DNA from: Planctomycetota bacterium
GTDB lineage: Bacteria; Planctomycetota; UBA1135; GCA-002686595
DNA length: 19,844 bases
NCBI GenBank assembly: GCA_011524785.1
Contig: WTJQ01000222.1
Location: 1 to 19,844 of the forward strand
Direction of reading: 5' to 3'
Position 1 is the first letter of the stretch; the number at the start of each line of letters is the position of its first letter. The notes beneath the pieces are model-generated. The model was not told the DNA's origin, did not search any database, and saw only the letters and a program-made list of their open reading frames with translations. Below, piece after piece: positions 1 to 6,626 of this stretch. Made by a program: the position numbers and the translations under genes.

Positions 1-497
1 CCCCCCGGGCCGAGCGCGTGGTCGAGGGGCACGCCGGGGAGCAGGCGCGGAACGAGGGTCGCCGTCCAGCGCGGGCTCTCGGCGAGGGCCGCTGCGTGGC
101 CCCACGCGACCTGGGGCTGCGCATCCGCTGCGGCCAGGAGCGCGAGTCCCGCGCGAGCGCGCGGACGCTCCTCGGCGGCTCCGTTCGACGCCAGGTGCAC
201 GAGCTGGACCCAGGTGCCCCAGGTCGCCGGCCTGCGGTCGTCGTCCCAGCAGCCTGGACCGAGGGCGGAGCTCCACTCCCCGGGCAGCGTGGCCGGCTGG
301 GTCTCAGGTCCCACGAGGGCCCAGGCGCGCGCCACGGCGCCGTCGGGGAGGACCAGGCCGGGAGCCGCGGGGTCCTCCGCCGTCCGGGCCGCCGGCGAGG
401 GCTCGGGCGGCCTCGCTCCCGCGAGCGCATGAGCGCCCCACGCGAGGGCCACGACGCCGAGGCCCGCGGGCGCGAGGTGGGGGAGGGACCGGCCCAT
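1..497 (-). CDS. N-terminal part of an exported protein of unknown function (runs off the window)
   Basis: An ATG at 497-495 opens a frame that stays open to the window edge, giving 165 codons without a stop. The product starts with a signal-peptide-like segment: MGRS, a short hydrophobic run (GLGVVALAWGAHALAG), then a Pro/Ala-rich low-complexity linker. After that comes a region with Trp, Gly and Cys (EWSSALGPGCWDDD, TWGTWVQLVHLASNG) and a helical, Ala/Leu-rich part (GLALLAAADAQPQVAWGHA) that could be the start of helical repeats. Codon third positions are strongly G/C in this frame, which supports real coding. I recognise no family. It is divergent from the Trm112 gene, with about 150 bases between the starts. 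The start choice rests on the signal peptide; no clear Shine-Dalgarno is visible. Confidence 0.6.
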   Translation of the reverse strand, partial: MGRSLPHLAPAGLGVVALAWGAHALAGARPPEPSPAARTAEDPAAPGLVLPDGAVARAWALVGPETQPATLPGEWSSALGPGCWDDDRRPATWGTWVQLVHLASNGAAEERPRARAGLALLAAADAQPQVAWGHAAALAESPRWTATLVPRLLPGVPLDHALGPG

Positions 498-645
498 GGC
501 TGCCGAGTCTCCCGCTCCTCGGTCGCGGCGTCAATCGGCCCATCGAGGGCCGCGAGCCCCGCAGCCGGTGCGGCCGGGCTCCCATGCGGTCGAGCGGAGC
601 GCTCCGGGGCTTAGCGCGGGGCCCTCGGAAGCCCATGCTTGAGGC

Positions 646-900
646 ATGTCGATCGTCGATCCCGAGCTGCTCAAGATCCTTGCCTGCCCCGTCACGCACC
701 AGGCGCTGCGCGAGGCCACGGCCGAGGACCTCGAGTCCTGCAACGCCGCGATCGCGGGGGGGGCCGTCGAGACCGTGGGCGGGACGCGCGTCGAGGAGCC
801 CCTCGAGGCGGCCCTCGTTCGTGAGGACGGAGCCCTGCTGTACCCGATCCGCGACGGCATCCCCGTGCTGCTCGCGGACGAGGGCATCGCGACCGCCTGA
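646..900 (+). CDS. Trm112-like small protein (YcaR/YbaR type), long variant with a single CPxx motif
   Basis: 84 residues. The ends match the Trm112/UPF0434 family: DPELLKILACPVT at 5-17 and the hallmark LYPIRDGIPVLLADE at 65-79. In eukaryotes Trm112 is a zinc-binding activator of methyltransferases; bacterial homologues are about 60 residues and poorly understood. Here about 25 extra residues (roughly 22-55) lie between the two conserved ends. The usual CPxC is CPVT, so only Cys14 and Cys32 remain and a normal zinc site is unlikely. I have the impression that related insert-containing forms occur in other planctomycetes, but could not check. The start ATG follows a TTGAGGC stretch that could serve as a weak ribosome site. 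The EboE-type gene begins 16 bases downstream on the same strand, so the two are probably co-transcribed. Confidence 0.85.
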   Translation: MSIVDPELLKILACPVTHQALREATAEDLESCNAAIAGGAVETVGGTRVEEPLEAALVREDGALLYPIRDGIPVLLADEGIATA

Positions 901-916
901 GCCCTTCCTCTGAGCC

Positions 917-2209
917 GTGCGCCTGGTCCACCCCGACCACCCCGACCACGTCGTGTGGCTCGGGTACTGCCTGAACGTGCACCCGGGGGACACCCTCGAG
1001 GCGATCCTCGAGGGGCTGCGGGACCTCACGGTGCCCCTGCGCGAGCGGCTGGCTCCCGATGCCCCGTTCGGCGTGGGGCTCTATCTGCCCGGGGCCGTGG
1101 CCCATCGGGTCGACCGTGACGCCGAGGCCATGGGCGCGCTCCGGAGCTGCCTCGAGGAGAACGAGCTCGTCCCGTTCACGGCGAACGCCTTCCCGCTCGG
1201 CGGGTTCCACCGCCCGGGCCTCAAGGAGGGGGTCTACAGCCCCGCCTGGGACACGGACGCGCGGCGGGACTACACCCTCGAGGTGGCGCGCGCGCTGCAC
1301 GCCCTCTGCCCGAGCGGACCCGGCACTCCGCGGCGCCTCTCCGTGAGTACGCACCCGGGCGGCTTCGGCTCCTGGGTGGACGGCCCTGCGACCCTGCACG
1401 CCTACAGCCAGGGCTTCGCGGAGGCGGTCGCCTCGATCCACGAGCTGTGCACCTCGGCCGGGCGCGCGCTCTCCCTGGGACTCGAGGCCGAGCCGCGCGC
1501 GTCCGCGGGCACGCTCCTCGAGCTGGCGGAGTTCCTCGTGGTCGCGCGCACGCGCGCGGCCCGGCTGCTGCGCGAGCACGGGCTCGCCACCGCGGACGAG
1601 GCGGAGTGGCTCGTGTCGCGCCTGCTCGGTACGTGCCTCGACACCTGCCACGCGGCGGTGGAGTTCGAGGAGGGCGCGACCGCCTGGTCCCACGCGAACC
1701 TCGGCGCGCCGTGCTCCAAGATCCAGCTCTCCAGCGCCCTCGCGCTGCCGCAGCCGGGGCGATCGCTTGCCGGCCGTGAGGCCTTGCTGGCACTCGACGA
1801 GCCGGTCTACCTCCACCAGACCACCGGCCGCCTGCCCGACGGCACGCTGCTCCGGTCCACCGACCTGCAGGAGCTCCGGCCCGAGGCGGAGGACGCCGAA
1901 CGTTGGCTGGAGTGCGAGGAGTGGCGCTGTCACTTCCACGTCCCCGTCGACCTCGAGGCCGTGGGCGGACTCGGCACGACCCGAGCGGCGATGGACGCGA
2001 CCCTGGACGCGGCCCTGGCCGAGCCCGACCGCTGGGGCGACCGGGAGCTCCACCTCGAGCTCGAGACCTACACCTGGAGCGTGCTCCCGGACGGCGTGCG
2101 CGGAGCGGGCGCCCTCGTGGATGGGATCGAGCGGGAGTACCGGCACGCCCTGGAGCGGCTCGCCCTGCGCGGTTGGCGGCCGGCGGCCCCGACCGCGGTC
2201 AGCCCGTGA
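917..2209 (+). CDS. eboE: EboE-like metabolite traffic protein (xylose isomerase-like TIM barrel)
   Basis: 430 residues, starting with GTG at 917. The run of conserved segments follows EboE proteins: YCLNVHPGDT (17-26), FTANAFPLGGFH (87-98), STHPGGFGSW (144-153), LEAEP (189-193), CLDTCHAAVEFEE (240-252), KIQLSSAL (268-275), YLHQT (298-302), WRCHFHVPV (336-344) and LELETYTWSVLP (380-391). EboE belongs to the ebo gene set, linked in cyanobacteria to moving scytonemin precursors to the periplasm and found beside many other secondary-metabolite loci. The Glu/Asp/His residues in these segments are typical ligands of the sugar-isomerase TIM-barrel fold. No eboA, B, C, D or F gene lies in this window. 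The gene follows the Trm112-like gene by 16 bases and overlaps the end of the convergent amidotransferase gene by 11 bp. No strong Shine-Dalgarno precedes the GTG, but the N-terminus aligns well with the family. Confidence 0.85.
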   Translation: MRLVHPDHPDHVVWLGYCLNVHPGDTLEAILEGLRDLTVPLRERLAPDAPFGVGLYLPGAVAHRVDRDAEAMGALRSCLEENELVPFTANAFPLGGFHRPGLKEGVYSPAWDTDARRDYTLEVARALHALCPSGPGTPRRLSVSTHPGGFGSWVDGPATLHAYSQGFAEAVASIHELCTSAGRALSLGLEAEPRASAGTLLELAEFLVVARTRAARLLREHGLATADEAEWLVSRLLGTCLDTCHAAVEFEEGATAWSHANLGAPCSKIQLSSALALPQPGRSLAGREALLALDEPVYLHQTTGRLPDGTLLRSTDLQELRPEAEDAERWLECEEWRCHFHVPVDLEAVGGLGTTRAAMDATLDAALAEPDRWGDRELHLELETYTWSVLPDGVRGAGALVDGIEREYRHALERLALRGWRPAAPTAVSP

Positions 2210-4088
2210 GGGCGCGGGCGGGCTCCGCCTCGCCCTCGATCCAGCGGCGGTGCCAGAGCTCCAGCACGACGAGGGCGAAGAGCCGGCGCCCGAGGTCCTC
2301 GCGCCCGCTCGCGTGGAGTCGGAGCGCGGACCGCACGTAGTCGGGGCGGAGGTAGCCCCGATCCAGGAACCGCTCGCTGGTGAGGAGACCCTCCACCCGC
2401 GTGCGCAGGCCCTCGCGGAACCACTGCGAGATCGGGACGGGGAAGCCCTGCTTGGTGCGGAAGAGCAGGTCGCGAGGCACGAGCTCGGAGAAGAGGTCCT
2501 TCAGGATCCACTTGCCCACGCCGCCGCGGAGCTTGTGGCTCCTGGGGAGGCCGAGCCCGAACTCGACCAGGGAGTGGTCGAGGAAGGGGACGCGCAGCTC
2601 GATCGACGCGGCCATGGTCATCTTGTCGGCCTTCAGCAGCAGGTCGTCCGCGAGCCACGTCTCCAGGTCCGCGGCCTGCATGCGGGCCACCAGGTCGTGC
2701 CCCTCGCTGCGCGCGAACAGCTCCGCGAAGTGCCGCTCGACGAACGTGCCTGCGGAGGCGCCGTCCGGGTACATGGACCGACGGAGGCTCGCGGTGACGT
2801 CGCAGGAGTTGCCCTGGTGGCGCGCGGCGGTCGGGGCCGCGAGCCAGTCCAGGTACTTGGTCCAGCGCTCCCCGCGGAGGCCCAGGCGCGCCAGCGCGCG
2901 GACCGGCGCAGCTTGTAGGGGGAAGAGGGCCGTCCTCAGGCGGTCCAGCTGCAGGTTGCGCGCGTAGAGCGGGTAGCCGGCGAAGGCCTCGTCGGCTCCC
3001 TCGCCGGAGAGCAGGACCGTGGCGTGCTCGGAGGCGAAGCGGGACAGCTCGAGCAGGGCGACGCCGGCGCTCTCGACGAGCGGCTCCTCGGCGTGCTCCA
3101 CCTGGCGGTCGATGCCCGTGAGGAAGTCCTCGTGGTCGAGCTCGAGCGCGCGGTGCTCGGTCCCGAAGGCCTCGGCGACCCGCGCGGCGTGCTGGAGCTC
3201 GCTGCGGTCCTCGGGGTAGCCCACCGTGAACGTCTGCACGGAGCGACCCAGGCGGCGGGACAGCCAGGCCACGACGCCGGAGGAGTCCACGCCGCCCGAG
3301 AGGAAGCACCCGAGCGGTACGTCGCTCATCAGGTGGGCCTCCAGGGACTCGGTGAAGCGTCGGTCCAGCTCGGCCTTGGCCTCCTCGTAGGGCAGCTCGA
3401 CGGGCTGGATGCGCGCCGGGTCCCAGGTGCGCCAGGTCCGGACCTGGCCACCCTCGAGGAGCAGCGCGTGCCCAGGGCGCAGCTTGCGGATCCCAGCGAA
3501 GAAGGAGCGCTCGCCGGGGACGTAGCCCAGGGTCAGGAAGGCGTCGACGCGCTCTCGATCCGGAGCGGCCTCGAGCCGACCCGAGGCCAGCAGCGCGCGC
3601 ACCTCGGACGCGAAGAGGAGCGCCCCGCCGGCCTCGGCCCAGTAGAGGGGCTTGATCCCCAGCCGGTCGCGCGCGATCAGGACCTGGCCCGTGCGCGCGT
3701 CGTGCAGGGCGAAGGCGTACATCCCCTCCAGGCGCTCCAGGAGCTCCACGCCCCAGGCCCGCCAGCCCTCGACCAGCACCTCGGTGTCACAGGACGTCCG
3801 GAACGCATGCCCAAGCGCCTCGAGCTCGGTGCGCAGCGCGCGCCAGTTGTAGAGCTCCCCGTTGTAGGTGACGGTCACCTCGCCGGCCGCGTCCTGCATC
3901 GGCTGGGCGCCGGCCTCGGAGAGGTCGAGGATCGCGAGGCGCCGGTGTCCGAAGCCGATGGGCCCCGAGGTCCACACGCCCTCCCCGTCCGGTCCGCGGT
4001 GGACCAGCGTTCGCGTCATGCGCTCGACCTCGGCGCGCTCGGCTCTGGACTCCGGGTCGACCAGGACGAGCCCGGCGATGCCGCACAT
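2199..4088 (-). CDS. asnB: Asparagine synthase (glutamine-hydrolysing) / AsnB-type class II amidotransferase
   Basis: 629 residues, complete. It begins MCGIAG, so Cys2 becomes the N-terminal nucleophile of the class II glutaminase domain after Met removal; RGPDGEG (31-37), GHRRLAILDLS (47-57) and YNGELYNW (75-82) follow. The synthetase half has the pyrophosphate loop LSGGVDSSG (263-271), SGEGADEAFAGYP (361-373) and DDLLLKADKMTMAASIE. All catalytic motifs seen are intact, so it should transfer glutamine nitrogen to an aspartate-like carboxylate. It is third in a minus-strand operon, starting only 3 bases after the methyltransferase stop. AsnB homologues beside glycosyltransferases are common in exopolysaccharide and O-antigen loci, where they may amidate sugar acids; that role is inferred here, and ordinary asparagine synthesis is the alternative. 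Confidence 0.93.
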   Translation of the reverse strand: MCGIAGLVLVDPESRAERAEVERMTRTLVHRGPDGEGVWTSGPIGFGHRRLAILDLSEAGAQPMQDAAGEVTVTYNGELYNWRALRTELEALGHAFRTSCDTEVLVEGWRAWGVELLERLEGMYAFALHDARTGQVLIARDRLGIKPLYWAEAGGALLFASEVRALLASGRLEAAPDRERVDAFLTLGYVPGERSFFAGIRKLRPGHALLLEGGQVRTWRTWDPARIQPVELPYEEAKAELDRRFTESLEAHLMSDVPLGCFLSGGVDSSGVVAWLSRRLGRSVQTFTVGYPEDRSELQHAARVAEAFGTEHRALELDHEDFLTGIDRQVEHAEEPLVESAGVALLELSRFASEHATVLLSGEGADEAFAGYPLYARNLQLDRLRTALFPLQAAPVRALARLGLRGERWTKYLDWLAAPTAARHQGNSCDVTASLRRSMYPDGASAGTFVERHFAELFARSEGHDLVARMQAADLETWLADDLLLKADKMTMAASIELRVPFLDHSLVEFGLGLPRSHKLRGGVGKWILKDLFSELVPRDLLFRTKQGFPVPISQWFREGLRTRVEGLLTSERFLDRGYLRPDYVRSALRLHASGREDLGRRLFALVVLELWHRRWIEGEAEPARALTG

Positions 4089-4091
4089 GGC

Positions 4092-5204
4092 TCAGCGGTC
4101 GCCGAGGAAGGCGACCATGTGCCGGGCTTCGTTCTCGAACGTGACGTCCTGCACGTTCGAGAGGCCCCGCTCCTCGAACATGGCCCGCACCTGCTCCGGC
4201 GTGTAGCGGTACTGGTAGCGCGGGGAGTAGTTGTCGAAGAGGCTCACGGCCTGCTCACGCCGGGTGGTGTTCCGGATGGGGGAGGACTCCCCGCGGAGGC
4301 TGGACACCAGCAGCACGAGGGCGCGGTGCACCGGCGCGATCAGCAGGCAGAGCTGGAACAGCAGCCGGACCGGCAGGCGGCAGGTGACCGCGCGCAGGAG
4401 CTGGTTCGGGATGCCGACCCAGGCCTCGCGCTTGCGGTAGAGCTGGACGTACACGCGGCCCCCGGGCCTGACCAGCTTCAGGAAGCTGTCGAAGGACCGC
4501 TCCGTACTGGGGGTGTGGTGGAGGACGCCGCTCGTGTGGCCGTGATCGAAGGTCTCCGCGGCGAACGGCGGCTCCATCACGTTGCCCTGGACGAAGTGCA
4601 GGAAGGCCACGCGCTCGCCCGCGTGCTGCTCCCGCATCTGATGGGCGCGCACGACGGAGCGAGAGAGGTCCATCCCCACGACCTCAGCGCCGTGCCGGGT
4701 CACCGAGGCGGTCAGGCGCCCGTTGCCGCAGCCCGCGTCGAGCACGAGCCGCCCGTCGAGGTCGCTGGCCTCGAGGCGCACGGCGTCCAGGAACTCGTCC
4801 TTGCGCAGGGCGAGGTCGTCCTTGAACCAGGTCTTGTCGCCGTACTGGTACTTCTGCCACTGCAGGCTGAAGCTCTCGTTCGAGCGCTTGTCGAAGCGGG
4901 AGGCGTCGACCGTGTCCCCTGTGAGGTCCTCGCGGCCCGTCGCGGCCTGGATCCGCTCGCGGTTGTCCGCGAACCAGGCGGGGTACTCCTCGCGCGCGTT
5001 CCGGAGGACGCGGGGGACCTCCTCGTGGACGGGGTAGGCGAGCGGGCACGAGGTGCAGCAGAGCAGTCCCTCGACGATCTCCGTCCCGTACGCCTCGCCC
5101 CCGGCCGCGAGGCCGGCGGGGTCGGGCCGCTCCTCGAAGGAGTGGCTCTGGAGGGTGCTGCCACAGGCGGGGCAGCGGAGGAGTTCGACCAGGCGCTGTT
5201 TCAC
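4092..5204 (-). CDS. SAM-dependent class I methyltransferase with N-terminal Trm112-like zinc domain
   Basis: 370 residues from a GTG start at 5204-5202. The N-terminus is a Trm112-like zinc-ribbon: LLRCPACGS (8-16) with Cys11/Cys14, and CCTSCPLAYPVHEEVPRVL (49-67) with the second Cys pair. A class I Rossmann methyltransferase domain follows: motif I LVLDAGCGNGRL (153-164), motif II VVGMDLS (175-181) and a motif IV-like GVLHHTP (226-232). A hydrophobic stretch at about 276-302 may be buried or touch the membrane. The GTG start overlaps the upstream glycosyltransferase stop as GTGA and has AGGTGA seven bases upstream, so I prefer it to an in-frame start at 5285, which would run deep into the preceding gene. 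Placement between a GT4 enzyme and an amidotransferase suggests a sugar or lipid-linked glycan substrate, but the substrate cannot be read from sequence. Confidence 0.88.
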   Translation of the reverse strand: MKQRLVELLRCPACGSTLQSHSFEERPDPAGLAAGGEAYGTEIVEGLLCCTSCPLAYPVHEEVPRVLRNAREEYPAWFADNRERIQAATGREDLTGDTVDASRFDKRSNESFSLQWQKYQYGDKTWFKDDLALRKDEFLDAVRLEASDLDGRLVLDAGCGNGRLTASVTRHGAEVVGMDLSRSVVRAHQMREQHAGERVAFLHFVQGNVMEPPFAAETFDHGHTSGVLHHTPSTERSFDSFLKLVRPGGRVYVQLYRKREAWVGIPNQLLRAVTCRLPVRLLFQLCLLIAPVHRALVLLVSSLRGESSPIRNTTRREQAVSLFDNYSPRYQYRYTPEQVRAMFEERGLSNVQDVTFENEARHMVAFLGDR

Positions 5205-6436
5205 GGAATGCTCACCTCGCGTGAGGCGCCATCCTGCGAAGCGGCGGACCAGATCTCCAGCACCTCGTCGGCCGTCCGATCCCACGTCCTGTGGGCCACG
5301 CAGGCCCGAATCGCCTCGGCCTCCCAGGTGCGGTCGAGGGTCGCGCGCAGGGCGGTGAGGAGGGCCTCTCGGTCCTCCGGTCGGCCGTACACGACACCAC
5401 CCGCGTCCGGGAGCAGGTAGGGCACCTCACCGACGGCACTGGAGACCACGGGCCGCCCGCTGGCGAGGGCCTCCAGCACCACGTTGGGGCAGCCCTCGTA
5501 GCGGGAGGCGAAGGCGAAGAGGTCCGCCGCGGCGAGGGCGTCGGCGACTCCGTCGGGGCTGCGCGGGCCGAGGAAGTGCACGGCGTCCCCGACCCCGTTG
5601 GCGCGCGCGAGCTCCTGCAGGTCCGCCCGGTTGTCGCCCTCGGCGCCCGGACCCCCGACGAGGGCGAGGGCGGCTCCGGGGTGACTGGCGCGGAGGGTCC
5701 CGAGCACGGACACCAGGTCCTGGAAGCCCTTCCGCGGGCTCAGGTGGCCCACGGACACGAGCAGCGGGCCCTCCGGCGCGAGCCCCAGGCTCCTGCGGGC
5801 CTCGCTGCGGTCGCGGGGCCGGAAGCGGTCGATGTCGACGCCGTTGGGGATCACGCGGACCCGCTCGGGCTGGGCGCCCAGGGCGTGCGCACGCTCCGCG
5901 AGGTCGTGGCTCACGGCGATGATGCGGTCGGCGGTCCGCACGACCTCCGCCATCCGCGGGCCGCGCGCCGGGTCCTCGGCCAGCCACTCGAGGGTCCCGC
6001 GGAGGGTCACGCTCACCGGGATCCCGAGTGCCTGCCGGAGGCCCAGGGCCGCGGCCCCCTCGGGCCAGGCGAAGTGGGCGTCGATCAGATCGAAGGGCTG
6101 CTCCGCGTGCAGTCTCTTGGCGAGTCCGCGAACGGAGCGCAGGAGGGCCGCGCCGTCGAGCCCCTTGAAGAACCGTGGCAGGTACCAGAAGCGTGGGCGG
6201 TGGATCCGCAGGCCCCGGCGCTCGGTGGGGCGGTTGGGCCCGGCGAGGGAGCGCTGCCAGGGGACGGGGGCGAGGACGGTCACGTCCGCGCGCTCCGCGC
6301 AGCGCGCGAGGCGCTCCTCCACGAACAGGCCGTGCGTCGGCCGGTCCTCGCTGGGGAAGACCGTCGACAGGGACAGGACGCGCAGGCGTCGGCCTGGAGT
6401 GGGGGGCGGGACCGTCACGGGGGGGCACGGAGCCAT
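5201..6436 (-). CDS. GT4-family glycosyltransferase (GT-B fold)
   Basis: 411 residues, ATG at 6436. The N-terminal Rossmann half shows LRVLSLSTVFPSEDRPTHGLFV (18-39), typical of GT4 enzymes acting in polysaccharide synthesis, and DLIDAHFAWPEG (116-127). The C-terminal nucleotide-sugar half has AVSHDLAERA (174-183), VIPNGVDIDRFRP (195-207), VSVGHLSPRKGF (227-238) and the EX7E motif in YEGCPNVVLEALASGRPVV (Glu314 and Glu322). It would transfer a sugar from a nucleotide donor with retention of configuration, probably at the cytoplasmic face during surface-glycan assembly; acceptor and donor are unknown. It is the first gene of the minus-strand operon, its stop overlaps the methyltransferase start, and its start faces the OPT transporter across about 190 bases. 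No clear Shine-Dalgarno was seen upstream. Confidence 0.92.
   Translation of the reverse strand: MAPCPPVTVPPPTPGRRLRVLSLSTVFPSEDRPTHGLFVEERLARCAERADVTVLAPVPWQRSLAGPNRPTERRGLRIHRPRFWYLPRFFKGLDGAALLRSVRGLAKRLHAEQPFDLIDAHFAWPEGAAALGLRQALGIPVSVTLRGTLEWLAEDPARGPRMAEVVRTADRIIAVSHDLAERAHALGAQPERVRVIPNGVDIDRFRPRDRSEARRSLGLAPEGPLLVSVGHLSPRKGFQDLVSVLGTLRASHPGAALALVGGPGAEGDNRADLQELARANGVGDAVHFLGPRSPDGVADALAAADLFAFASRYEGCPNVVLEALASGRPVVSSAVGEVPYLLPDAGGVVYGRPEDREALLTALRATLDRTWEAEAIRACVAHRTWDRTADEVLEIWSAASQDGASREVSIP
5211..5218 (-). promoter_or_regulatory. Shine-Dalgarno site that fixes the GTG start of the methyltransferase
   Basis: On the minus strand GAGGTGAG lies at 5218-5211, inside the last codons of the glycosyltransferase gene. 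Its AGGTGA core is seven bases ahead of the GTG at 5204. Together with the GTGA stop/start overlap this indicates translational coupling of the two genes. It is one of the few strong ribosome sites in the window. Confidence 0.75.
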
Positions 6437-6626
6437 GCCCCGAGCGACTCTGTCTCATCGGCAGGGCCTGCTGCAGGCGTGCCCGATCTGTGGCTGAACG
6501 GTCGTTCGTGCGTCAGCCTCCGAGGCCGCTCATCCCCTTCCCAGGGGGCTGGAGGCGGCTTCGCACCCCCGGGAGGCCTCCATCCGTGCTTCCCGGCGGC
6601 CCACCAGCCAGAATCAGGCGCCCCCC
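6437..6626. other. Divergent intergenic region between the glycan operon and the OPT gene
   Basis: These 190 bases separate two outward-facing starts and must hold the promoters of both, but I see no convincing -35/-10 pair. The only structure noted is a short inverted repeat, GCCTG-CTG-CAGGC, at 6466-6478. It is GC-rich and could be chance. Confidence 0.4.

Noticed and set aside
304..1029. Minus-strand frame of 241 codons across the Trm112 gene
   Set aside because: It is antisense to the well-supported Trm112 and EboE genes and out of frame with the exported-protein start at 497.
5205..5285. Start of the methyltransferase at 5285
   Set aside because: It would add 27 residues that overlap the glycosyltransferase gene. 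The GTG at 5204 has a good ribosome site and places the zinc domain at the N-terminus, as usual.
3024..5420. Plus-strand open frame of 798 codons
   Set aside because: It is antisense to asnB and the methyltransferase, both with intact catalytic motifs.
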